Part shown: positions 17,248-25,241 of the stretch, piece by piece
How the letters are laid out: the number at the start of each line of letters is the position of its first letter
Position numbering within the stretch: position 1 is the first letter of the stretch
NCBI GenBank assembly: GCA_036725605.1
Contig: DAIMDW010000010.1
Location: 62,001 to 126,000, forward strand
DNA length: 64,000 nucleotides
Direction: 5' to 3'
Source: CALBTQ01 sp036725605
GTDB lineage: Bacteria; Lernaellota; Lernaellaia; Lernaellales; Lernaellaceae
Position numbers and translations under genes: made by a program
The notes under the pieces: generated by a model
What the model was told of the DNA's origin: nothing
The model's database searches: none
What the model saw: the letters and a program-made list of their open reading frames with translations, nothing else

Positions 17248-17781
17248 ATGGATTTTACTTGGCAATACTGGTTGACCGGTCTGGTTTTGACCGCCGTGTT
17301 ATCCCTGGCTCATGGGCTGGCCATGCGCCAACGTTACCACAAGGACGAACGCGCCGACATTTTCGCCGGCGATCCCACCTACCGGCCGCTGCTGATCTCC
17401 TATTGTTTCGTGCTGGGCATGGCCATCTCCGAGGCGTGGTACCATTCGCCGATCGATGACGGCATTCCCGCGTTGTTTTTCACGGGTCTGGTCACCGTGA
17501 TCGTCGCACGGCTGCTGACGTCCTGGGCGTACAAGACACTGGGACGCAATTACGCGCCGACCGCGTACAACGACGACGAGTCGCATACGCTGGTCAAGGA
17601 CGGGCCGTACCGCTACTTCCGGCATCCGATCTACGCCGGCAACTTCCTGTTTCTCGTGGGGGTGCTGCAACTGGCGCAGGCGTACACCGCCTGGCTGGCG
17701 ATGCTGCCGTACATGCTGATGCTGCTGTGGCGCGTACAGGTGGAAGAGCATCACCTGGACCAGAAGTTCAAGAACGTCTGA
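17248..17781 (+). CDS. Isoprenylcysteine carboxyl methyltransferase-like membrane protein
   Basis: 177 residues from the ATG at 17248 with GAGGGGA upstream. Four to five transmembrane segments and the ICMT/PEMT signature LVKDGPYRYFRHPIYAGNFL, which binds S-adenosylmethionine. The true methyl acceptor is unknown, as prenylated proteins are not expected in bacteria. The C-terminus stops at LDQKFKNV, where relatives normally continue about 20 residues with a Gly-Glu-Glu-Tyr segment, so the tail may be truncated or frameshifted. Convergent with the arsenate reductase gene, 9 bases apart. Confidence 0.75.
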   Translation: MDFTWQYWLTGLVLTAVLSLAHGLAMRQRYHKDERADIFAGDPTYRPLLISYCFVLGMAISEAWYHSPIDDGIPALFFTGLVTVIVARLLTSWAYKTLGRNYAPTAYNDDESHTLVKDGPYRYFRHPIYAGNFLFLVGVLQLAQAYTAWLAMLPYMLMLLWRVQVEEHHLDQKFKNV

Positions 17782-17790
17782 GGCGATTCC

Positions 17791-18243
17791 CTACAATTGC
17801 GGCAGGACGAGAGCGATTTCGTCCGGATCGTACGCGCGCAAGCGGGCGAGGATCGTTTCTTTGATCTCGTCGCGCACGCGCCGGAAGACGACCATGCGTT
17901 CCTCTTCGCTGCCGACGGCGGCGTCGGGATTGTCAAAGCCGATGTGCTCGCGCCGCTTGCCGCCGAAAAACACGGGGCAGTTTTGGTCGGCGTCGCCGCA
18001 CAGGGTGATCACCAGGTCGAAGGGACGATCGGCGTAGACGTCGAGCGACTCGCTTTTCGCGTGCGGATGCGCCACGCCGATTTCGGCCAGCGCCCGCAGC
18101 GCCAGCGGGTTGGGCGTGCCCGGTTTGGTGCCGGCGGAAAAGGCTTCCCATCGATCGCCGAGAAAATGATTGACCAGCGCCTCGGCCATTTGGCTGCGGC
18201 AGGCGTTGCGCGTGCAGATGAACAAAACGGTTTTCTTTTCCAT
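17791..18243 (-). CDS. arsC: Arsenate reductase, thioredoxin-coupled (low-molecular-weight phosphatase fold)
   Basis: 150 residues. The N-terminal phosphate loop FICTRNACRSQMAEA has the C(X5)R pattern C10...R16, and C82 and C89 (LCGDADQNCPVFFG) are placed as in the three-cysteine relay of Staphylococcus ArsC. The family reduces arsenate to arsenite with electrons from thioredoxin. No arsenite exporter or ArsR gene is adjacent, so this may be a lone copy. Confidence 0.88.
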   Translation of the reverse strand: MEKKTVLFICTRNACRSQMAEALVNHFLGDRWEAFSAGTKPGTPNPLALRALAEIGVAHPHAKSESLDVYADRPFDLVITLCGDADQNCPVFFGGKRREHIGFDNPDAAVGSEEERMVVFRRVRDEIKETILARLRAYDPDEIALVLPQL

Positions 18244-18387
18244 GCGGCCAATGTGACCACCAAGCTTGAACCGGTCAAGGCGCGGCGTGGTCTTTAACCG
18301 AAAAGATTCTGAAACGTTTCGCTCTTGCGAGCGGGCGCAGACAACGTTAGTCTGCTGCTCGCAGGCCGGAAAAGGAGTGTGTGGACC

Positions 18388-20091
18388 GTGGAAGATAGCA
18401 AAGCCTTGCCTTGGTACAAGCGCTGGTTCGGCGGCATCGGTTGGAAGGATTACCTGTCGGCGGTGCCGTTTTGCATCGGCTTTTTGCTGATGCCGCTGCT
18501 GCCGACGGCGGGCATTTACTACGTCGCGCGGCAGGGCCAGGCCCCGCTGGTGCTTTTGTTGCTGCTGTTTCTCGCCTTCGGTTATCCGGTCCTGCGCGTC
18601 AAACGGTATCGCGCCGCCTGGTGGGTGGGCACGCTGATCGGCGTGGGCAGCCTGTTCGGCCTGGCGGTGACCAACGTGGTGGTCGGCCGGTTCTTCGGTT
18701 TTTACACCTTTCTGACCTGGATCATCGCGATCGCCTTCCTGGTGCTGAACTGGAAGAAATTCCGCTGGTGGACCTTCGTGGTCGTCGCGGTGGTCGTCCT
18801 GATCCACATGGTGCCGATGGGCTTCGGGCGCACGGTCTCGATGGCGCTGGCGATGGGCCTGATGGCGCTGTATTTCCGGCTGCCGGACCGCGACAACTTC
18901 CCGCGCTTTCCGCTGGTTATCAGCGTGATCATGGCGATGCTCATCGCGCACGGTGTGACCTTCTATTTCGACGTGGGCGGCCGGGCCGAGGTGCGCAATC
19001 ATCCGGCGGCGCGCAAGGTGTTCGAATACGAAGGCCAGCGCCGTGGCTGGGTGCGCGCCCTGGGCGGCAACACGCGCTTTCTGACGCCCACCTGCGACGG
19101 CAAGGAATTTATGGTCGGCAACAAGTTCACCTTCCGCTCGGGCCTGACGTTCATCGATCCGGCGACCGGCAAGAACCGCCGGATCCCCATGACCGGGGGT
19201 ACGACCGACAACGTCGCGCTCGACTGCGCCGCCAACATGATTTACGTGGGCAACATGGGCCGCAACGAGATCATGGTGTACGACCCGAACCGGCTCAAGC
19301 GTCCGATCAAGCGCGAGGGAATGGACGGCGTGCGCGTCGGCCTGCTGCGGCTCGATCGCCGCATGGACCGCTTGTACGTGGCCACCTCGAACACGAACAT
19401 GCTGCACGTGTTGCGCGCTTCGACGCTGGCCGATTCCGGCGCCGGCGTTACGTTGGGCAATTCGGTGACCGACATGGTCATCGATTATTACCATGGACAC
19501 GACGTGGTGGCCGTGACGATGGGCGGCGAGCTGGTGCGCATCGCCGGCGATACGGGCCAGGTGGAGAAGAAAGCGCCGGTGGGCTTCGGCCTGTTGATTT
19601 ACAACCTCGCCCTCGACAGCGAGGGCCGGCGGTTGTTCGTCACGTCGTTGTTCGGGCGGCAGTTGCAGGCCTTCGACGCCGACACCTTCGAGCCGCAGAC
19701 CATGGTGCCGCTGTTCAAGGGCGGCCGGTACATGCAGTTCGACGCCAGGCGCGACCTGGTGTACGTCGGCAACTTCTTCGCCGGGACGATCACCGCTTAC
19801 GCCAGCCAGAGCCTGGAGAGCGTCTGGACGATGAAGGTCGGCCGCCGCGTGCGCTACCTGACCCTGGATACCCTGCGCGATCAGTTGTGCTTCACCAGCC
19901 AGCAGGGCGGCTATTGCCTGTGGTTGGATAAACTGAGCCCGGCGCCCGCGCCGACGCCCGCACCGCCGCCGATCGCGACGCCGGAACCGGCGCCGACCGA
20001 CGAAGCGTCGCCCGCATCGGAGGAAACGTCGCCCGCAACCGAGGAAGCGCCGAGCGCGCCAACGGAAAGCCCGGCGTCGACAATCGAGTAA
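18388..20091 (+). CDS. Membrane protein with C-terminal beta-propeller
   Basis: About 567 residues from a GTG at 18388, with AAGGAG ten bases upstream. Residues 20-200 contain around six transmembrane helices. The remainder is a repeated-strand domain of the YVTN/PQQ type (IYVGNMGRNEIMVYDPNRL, LYVATSNTNMLHVLRAS, LFVTSLFGRQLQAFDADTFE, VYVGNFFAGTITAYAS), likely a seven-bladed propeller outside the membrane. A Pro/Glu/Ala-rich tail closes the protein. The function is unknown; sensing or scaffolding is likely. Confidence 0.7.
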   Translation: MEDSKALPWYKRWFGGIGWKDYLSAVPFCIGFLLMPLLPTAGIYYVARQGQAPLVLLLLLFLAFGYPVLRVKRYRAAWWVGTLIGVGSLFGLAVTNVVVGRFFGFYTFLTWIIAIAFLVLNWKKFRWWTFVVVAVVVLIHMVPMGFGRTVSMALAMGLMALYFRLPDRDNFPRFPLVISVIMAMLIAHGVTFYFDVGGRAEVRNHPAARKVFEYEGQRRGWVRALGGNTRFLTPTCDGKEFMVGNKFTFRSGLTFIDPATGKNRRIPMTGGTTDNVALDCAANMIYVGNMGRNEIMVYDPNRLKRPIKREGMDGVRVGLLRLDRRMDRLYVATSNTNMLHVLRASTLADSGAGVTLGNSVTDMVIDYYHGHDVVAVTMGGELVRIAGDTGQVEKKAPVGFGLLIYNLALDSEGRRLFVTSLFGRQLQAFDADTFEPQTMVPLFKGGRYMQFDARRDLVYVGNFFAGTITAYASQSLESVWTMKVGRRVRYLTLDTLRDQLCFTSQQGGYCLWLDKLSPAPAPTPAPPPIATPEPAPTDEASPASEETSPATEEAPSAPTESPASTIE

Positions 20092-20155
20092 CCCCCCTTG
20101 GTCCGCCGCGAAAAATCCGGTACATGATAGGTGGTCTTGTTCGCTTGGGGGTTAC

Positions 20156-21499
20156 GTGAAAAAAATAGTGTTGCTGGTCGTCGCACTGGCGGTGTGCGTC
20201 GGCTGCGCCAAGCTCTCCGGTCCGCCGCCGATGCCGGTTTACCTGATCGCCGTGGACACGTTGCGGGCGGATGCGCTCAGTTGTTACGGGGGCAAGCACC
20301 CGACGCCCGCGCTGGATCGATTCGCCCAACAAGCCGTGCTGTTCGAACATTGTCTGGCGCCGTCGAGCTGGACCGTGCCGAGCATGGCCAGCCTGATGAC
20401 CGGCTTGTATCCGTTCCACCACGGCACGACCAAGGCGTTGCAGGAATACGGCCGCGTGCTGAGCCAGCAGACGCTCAACAACGGCTACACGACGCTGGCC
20501 GAGGCGATGAAAGAAGCCGGCTATCGCACCTACGGCATCAGCGCCAACGGGCATCTGGCCGAAAAATACGGCTTCGCGCAGGGCTTCGACGAGTACGTCG
20601 TGCACGAATTCACGCCGCGGCAGGCCGTGGCCGGCTCCTGGGCCGGATTGTTGCCGCGCCTGACCGGCGAGCAGCGCTTCGGCCAGGCGGTGTTCGCGTT
20701 TTTGTTTTTCTTCGACCCGCATCATCCGTACATGCCGCAGCAGCCGTACATCGACGCGTACGATCCGGACTGGAGGAAGCAACTGGAAGTGCTGCCCTCG
20801 CACGATCTGGGGAACTTGCAGCGCGACGGATTTTTCGAAAAACACAAGGCGGTCGTGCCGCATTTGCGCGCGGCGTACGATTCGGAAGTCACGGCGCTGG
20901 ACGCGTATCTCGGCGAATTGCTGCCCACGTTGCCGGGCTACCACGACGCGCTGGTGATCGTCACCGCCGACCACGGCGAATCCTTCGACGAGCACGGCGT
21001 GATGGTGCACGGCAACAACGTGTACGAACCGGAAACGCACATTCCGCTGATGATCAAGCTGCCGCAGGGCCGGCTGGCGGGCACGCGCATCGCCGCGCCG
21101 GTGAGCCTGGTGGACGTCATGCCGACGATCCTCGCGGCGGTCAAGTCGCCCAAGCGGCCCAAGAGCGACGGCGTCAGTTTGCTGCCGTTGCTGGTGGGGC
21201 AGGCGGGCGAACGGGCGGTGTATTCCGCCATCGATCTGCCTTGGGCGCGGCAGCGGGCGATGCTGCGTTGGCCGTTCAAAACGGTGCTGATCGATGAGAA
21301 AACGGTGCAGTTGTTCGATCTGTCGCAGGACCCGACGGAGGGCAAGGATCTGGCCGCCGCGCATCCGCAAGCCAAAGCATGGGCCGAGCAACTACGCGCC
21401 GCCACCAACAACGAAGTGCGCTTTCCGCCACGGGTGATTTCCGGGGAGATTCCGGATCATCTGAAAAAGAAACTGCGTGAATTGGGCTACGTGCATTAA
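20156..21499 (+). CDS. Sulfatase-fold lipoprotein with Thr in the nucleophile position
   Basis: 447 residues with a GTG start. Lipoprotein signal ending VCVGC (C17). The alkaline-phosphatase/sulfatase fold is clear: metal ligands in LIAVDTLRADALSCYG and TADHGESFDEHG. The residue aligned with the formylglycine cysteine is T73 in SSWTVPSMASLMTG, so this is not a formylglycine-dependent sulfatase. A Thr nucleophile is usual in phosphoglycerol and phosphoethanolamine transferases. The substrate is unknown, possibly a phosphodiester or sulfate ester at the envelope. Confidence 0.85.
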   Translation: MKKIVLLVVALAVCVGCAKLSGPPPMPVYLIAVDTLRADALSCYGGKHPTPALDRFAQQAVLFEHCLAPSSWTVPSMASLMTGLYPFHHGTTKALQEYGRVLSQQTLNNGYTTLAEAMKEAGYRTYGISANGHLAEKYGFAQGFDEYVVHEFTPRQAVAGSWAGLLPRLTGEQRFGQAVFAFLFFFDPHHPYMPQQPYIDAYDPDWRKQLEVLPSHDLGNLQRDGFFEKHKAVVPHLRAAYDSEVTALDAYLGELLPTLPGYHDALVIVTADHGESFDEHGVMVHGNNVYEPETHIPLMIKLPQGRLAGTRIAAPVSLVDVMPTILAAVKSPKRPKSDGVSLLPLLVGQAGERAVYSAIDLPWARQRAMLRWPFKTVLIDEKTVQLFDLSQDPTEGKDLAAAHPQAKAWAEQLRAATNNEVRFPPRVISGEIPDHLKKKLRELGYVH

Positions 21500-21501
21500 T
21501 T

Positions 21502-21534
21502 AAAAAAAGCCCGCCCCCCCGAAGGGAGCGGGCT
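21502..21534 (-). terminator. Terminator of the Asp-rich lipoprotein gene
   Basis: AGCCCGC (21508-21514) / GCGGGCT (21528-21534) stem with a run of A on its left side, that is U on the minus-strand transcript. Confidence 0.75.
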
Positions 21535-21557
21535 CGGATCGTTCGCTTTGTCGTGCG

Positions 21558-22193
21558 TCACGTCGTAACGGTGAAGCAGACTTCCTCGGTCAGATCGCTG
21601 TGATTGTCGTTGGCGTCGGTCGCGCCCACGTCCACGCAGTATTCACCGGGGGCCATGCCCTGGGTGCCGACGGACACGGAGATCAGGGTCGGGGCTTCGC
21701 AATCGGTGCCTTCTTCCAACAGCGAAGACCAGCGGGACATATCCAACGGATTTTCGGTTAGGAAGGCCTGGGTGGAACCGGCGGTGAAAATGTACACGCC
21801 GCCCCAGGTGTCGCCGCCTTCGTCGTACAGATCGTTTTCCTCGTCGCAGATTTCGATCTTCAACGAAACGGAGCCGCCGTCGGTAATGCTGATTTCATCG
21901 GGATTCCAACGGACGTTGCTCAGGACCGGGCCGCCGGCGTCGGAAGACCAATCGTCGTCGTCATCGTCGTCGTCGTCATCATCATCGTCGTCATCATCGT
22001 CGTCGTCGTCGTCGTCGCCGCCGTTGTCGTCATCGTCGTCTTCAACGCAGAACGCGCACAGGTCGCCCGTGTCGCCTTCTTCGGTTTCGACGTCATCTTC
22101 CTCGCAGCCGATCAACAGTGCGCCGGTCAGGCACAGACTGAGCACCAGGGCCAAAACGACCAATACGTTGCGGTCGGTGGAAGTACGCAACAT
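21558..22193 (-). CDS. Asp-run lipoprotein with a beta-sandwich-like domain
   Basis: 211 residues; AAGGAGG precedes the ATG at 22193. The signal peptide ends in LLIGC, followed by acidic residues, a CAFC pair and an uninterrupted run of more than 20 Asp. The C-terminal 125 residues (starting LSNVRWNPDEISI, ending VCFTVTT) look like an immunoglobulin-like beta-sandwich. The paralogue at 22392-23039 shares layout and motifs (VLS..W.P, EYCVDV.ATD versus TYCADIEATD). Function unknown. Confidence 0.8.
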   Translation of the reverse strand: MLRTSTDRNVLVVLALVLSLCLTGALLIGCEEDDVETEEGDTGDLCAFCVEDDDDDNGGDDDDDDDDDDDDDDDDDDDDDDWSSDAGGPVLSNVRWNPDEISITDGGSVSLKIEICDEENDLYDEGGDTWGGVYIFTAGSTQAFLTENPLDMSRWSSLLEEGTDCEAPTLISVSVGTQGMAPGEYCVDVGATDANDNHSDLTEEVCFTVTT

Positions 22194-22339
22194 GAAAAAC
22201 CTCCTTGCATACCACGCTGGAAATCAAAACCGTCGATACTTCGACGCATCATCCTCAGGTCGAAAAGCAACATCTTTTACCATGGGGGTTGTGGGGGGTC
22301 AAGCGTAAATCAGGCTGGTTTACTCATTGAACGGGCATG

Positions 22340-22366
22340 AAAAAAGGGCCTCCCGAAGGAGGCCCT
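22340..22366 (-). terminator. Terminator of the second Asp-rich lipoprotein gene
   Basis: GGGCCTCC (22346-22353) / GGAGGCCC (22358-22365), 4-base loop, with a run of A on the left for minus-strand termination. Confidence 0.85.
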
Positions 22367-22391
22367 CACCATTACGGATAGGGTCTTGCGC

Positions 22392-23039
22392 TTACGGGTT
22401 GTGGGTCACGCAGAGGTTGGTCAGCAGGTTGCTGAAGTTACCCGCGTTGTCCGTAGCCTCGATGTCGGCGCAGTAGGTGCCCGGGGTACCCGGGTCGCTT
22501 TCCGGGGCAAACAGAACGTTGATGCCGGTCTGGACCGGGGCGTTGCAATCGCCAACGTTACCCAGATCGCTGTCCGGAGGATTGTTCAGGTCGGCCCAGG
22601 TCAGGTCGCCGGCCAGGAACGGGCTGGTCGTGCCACTCTGGTACACGAACACTTCGCCGTCAGGCAGCAGGTCGTTGTTGGGGTCACAGACGCTCCAGAA
22701 CAGGGCGCTGTAGTACATCTGCTCATCGTAACCGGTGAACTCGCCGAGGGTCGTGGTGGCCGGATCCCAGCCGCCCGCGCTCAGCACCGGGGCGTCAGCG
22801 TCGTCGTCGTCATCGTCGTCGTCGTCGTCATCGTCGTCGTCGCCGGTGTCGTCGTCGTCATCATCGTCGCCGGTATCGTCGTCATCGTCGTCGTCATCGA
22901 AGAAATCGTCGTCGTCGTCATCATCATCGTCGTCATCGTCGTCGTCATCGTCGTCGCCGCAGGCCAGGACGAAGCCGAGGCTCAGCACCATCGCCGCGAC
23001 CAACGCGAACAGAAACAATTTGTTGTTCCACACTTTCAT
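22392..23039 (-). CDS. Asp-run lipoprotein, paralogue of the neighbouring gene
   Basis: 215 residues with GGAGG before the ATG. Signal peptide ending FVLAC, then G and several Asp blocks separated by FF, TG and TG, covering about 65 residues. The folded part starts at APVLSAGGWDPATTT and ends with an NLCVTHNP segment. Domain order and the cysteine pattern match the gene at 21558-22193, so they are tandem duplicates. Each has its own ribosome site and terminator. The Asp blocks are encoded by mixed GAC/GAT codons. Confidence 0.8.
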   Translation of the reverse strand: MKVWNNKLFLFALVAAMVLSLGFVLACGDDDDDDDDDDDDDDDDDFFDDDDDDDDTGDDDDDDDTGDDDDDDDDDDDDDDADAPVLSAGGWDPATTTLGEFTGYDEQMYYSALFWSVCDPNNDLLPDGEVFVYQSGTTSPFLAGDLTWADLNNPPDSDLGNVGDCNAPVQTGINVLFAPESDPGTPGTYCADIEATDNAGNFSNLLTNLCVTHNP

Positions 23040-23462
23040 TTAAACTCCTCCTTTACGTTGCCGTTTTTGTCCGTTGGCTCCTGAATTTCAGAGAAACAAT
23101 CGTCCAATACGAATGTAAGGTAAAAGAACAACGCAACCTTGCTCTCTCACTATCAAGAGAGACTTATACCACGCCGGTCGCCGAAGGCAAGCCCTCGTCA
23201 ACCGCTTGGCAAAACCTCTACCACAACTGTTTAAATAGGGTCAAGGCTAAAATCCCATTCTTTAGCAAATCATGAAAATACCACTATTTATCAAGAAGTT
23301 ATATCTTTATGAAACCGGCGCGCTTCCGGCCGAAAACCCTTGTTTGTCGAAAATAACTTATAAATTTCAGCGTTGGAACGTTTTATTAACATATCTTGAC
23401 GTTGCTTCGATTGCCGTGATAGGACCTTACCCGATATTTGCTTTCGACTCGCGGAGTGGCTT
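23040..23462. other. Divergent intergenic region
   Basis: About 420 bases between the Asp-rich lipoprotein and the RDD gene. A short CTCTCT/AGAGAG hairpin lies near 23142-23161. A possible -35 (TTGACG, 23396-23401) faces the RDD gene but lacks a good -10. A 64-codon ORF at 23272-23466 has no coding character. Confidence 0.4.
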
Positions 23463-25082
23463 ATGAAATGCCCCGAATGCGGTTTCGTTTCCTTTGACGA
23501 TCTGGACAATTGCAAGCGTTGCGGCTTCGACTTCGTCGCCTATCGTCGCGGCGAGGTTGCGCCACGATCCAAGCTGCTGGGCCGTCTGCGCGGTAAATCG
23601 GCCGGTTCGAGCGCTTCCCGAGTTCTCAACGATCTGGAGCAGGCTCGCGAAACGACCCAGCGCGAATCGACTCTGCGCCGCGAGCGGGAAGAGGCCACCC
23701 GCAACTATCTGGCCCGCGAACGGCTGATCCGCGAGGAAAAGGCGCAGTTGCGCCGCACCTACGATCGGGCCACCGACCAGCATGATCGCGATGAAATCCG
23801 CAAACAAATCGAGATATTGGAGCAACGCCGGCAAAAGCTGTCGGAGGAAAAGAAGGCCTTCGAGGTGCGCCAGCAGGCCTTGGAGAAGAAATTCCGCGAT
23901 CAAACCGCCATGGCGCGGCTGAAGGTCGAGCAGGAGCTGAAGCAGGCCGAGGAGTCCGTCGTGCGCCGCCGCGAGCGCGAAGAGGCGGAAATCCGGAAAA
24001 TGCAAAACGAATTGGAGGCGCAACGGGAGAAAATCCGGCGCGAACAGGCGGAGCATCAGCGGCAACTGGAGGCCGAACGCGAGCGTCTGGCCCATGAGCG
24101 CGCCACGCTGGAGAAGCAAAAACAGTCGGTGCAGGAATCCGAGGAAGCTTACCAGGCGCGCATTGCCGAGCAACAGCGGCGCGCGCAGGAAATCGCCGCG
24201 ACGTTGCGGGAAAAGGAAGAACAACTGGTTTCCGAGCGCGCCCGGGCGAACGAGGCCGAGCAAGAGGCGGAGCGTCTGCAATCCAAGGCCGAGGAGATCA
24301 TCTCCCATTTTGTGCAGCATTTGGAGGACAACGGCCAGGGCGAGGAAGCCAAACCGGCGGGAGAGACGGTCGAGAAGAAAAAGGTGCTGCTGGGCGTCGA
24401 CTACGATTCGATGCGCCAGCAATGGCGCGAGTCGCTCGCCGGCGACCGCAAGCCGACGCCCGAGGATTACCTGGCGGTGCTCAGCGAAGGCCGGCGCAAG
24501 GCCAAACGGCCCGCGGCGGAGTCGGCCGAGGCGGCGGCGGAGTCGATCGAAAACGACGAAGAGATCGTCATCGAGGAGACGACCTTCGAGGAAGAGGAAG
24601 ATGAAACGCCGGCGGCGCACGAGGCCCGTCCGACCGCCGAACCGCGCCGACGGCACGTCGTGCCCAAGGGCGGATTGATTCGCCGCAGCATCGCCGCCAT
24701 GATCGACATGACCTTGTTGCTGATGGCGTTGGGCGTTTTTCTGGTGATCGGCCGCCTGGTGACCGGCAGCCAGGGCGGCAGCGCGCGCGATCTGATGCTG
24801 GCCCTGGGGCTTCCTTTTTATATTTTGTTCATCCTGCTGGCCGCCGCGTACGTCACCTACGTGCACGGAACATACGGCCAGACCCTGGGCCAACGCCTGC
24901 TGCGCATACGGGTGCTGACCACCCACGGCGAGGAATTGACCTATCTCACGGCGTTTTTCCGCTTCGTGGTCACCTGTTTCGCCATCGGTTTTTTGGGCAT
25001 GGGCGTGGTGTGGATCGGGCTGGATCCCAACAAGCAGGGGTGGCATGATAAACTTGCGCGCACGGTGGTCATTCGGGCTTGA
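23463..25082 (+). CDS. Zinc-ribbon, coiled-coil and RDD-domain membrane protein
   Basis: 539 residues; GGAG precedes the ATG. Residues 1-25 form a zinc ribbon (CPEC and CKRC pairs). Residues about 50-290 are a long, highly charged coiled coil rich in Arg and Glu. An acidic linker follows, then an RDD domain (about 395-539) with GGLIRRSIAAMIDMTLLLM, two to three hydrophobic helices and a conserved KQGWHDKLARTVVIRA end. The domain order suggests a cytoplasmic scaffold tied to the inner membrane. Function unknown. The kinase-like operon starts 160 bases downstream. Confidence 0.75.
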   Translation: MKCPECGFVSFDDLDNCKRCGFDFVAYRRGEVAPRSKLLGRLRGKSAGSSASRVLNDLEQARETTQRESTLRREREEATRNYLARERLIREEKAQLRRTYDRATDQHDRDEIRKQIEILEQRRQKLSEEKKAFEVRQQALEKKFRDQTAMARLKVEQELKQAEESVVRRREREEAEIRKMQNELEAQREKIRREQAEHQRQLEAERERLAHERATLEKQKQSVQESEEAYQARIAEQQRRAQEIAATLREKEEQLVSERARANEAEQEAERLQSKAEEIISHFVQHLEDNGQGEEAKPAGETVEKKKVLLGVDYDSMRQQWRESLAGDRKPTPEDYLAVLSEGRRKAKRPAAESAEAAAESIENDEEIVIEETTFEEEEDETPAAHEARPTAEPRRRHVVPKGGLIRRSIAAMIDMTLLLMALGVFLVIGRLVTGSQGGSARDLMLALGLPFYILFILLAAAYVTYVHGTYGQTLGQRLLRIRVLTTHGEELTYLTAFFRFVVTCFAIGFLGMGVVWIGLDPNKQGWHDKLARTVVIRA

Positions 25083-25099
25083 AACATTGCGATAGTCGC

Positions 25100-25128
25100 T
25101 TGACGCCGCGCCGTTAACACACCATACT
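25100..25128 (+). promoter_or_regulatory. Possible promoter for the pseudokinase operon
   Basis: TTGACG at 25100-25105, 17-base spacer, CATACT at 25123-25128. Confidence 0.4.
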
Positions 25129-25241
25129 TTTGACAATTTTCTTGCCGGGGATTCGAGGCGGGCAGAGAGAATTGGCAGGCCGCTAAAAGATTGGTATGCT
25201 CACACCTTTCGCGAACGAAAACGGATAAAGGACCATTCAGC

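Noticed and set aside
21604..23084. Plus-strand Ser-rich ORFs opposite the Asp-run lipoproteins
   Set aside because: Poly-Ser and poly-Val frames are simply the other reading of GAC/GAT repeats.
23272..23466. 64-codon ORF upstream of the RDD gene
   Set aside because: No ribosome site, no coding bias, and it runs into the start of the next gene.
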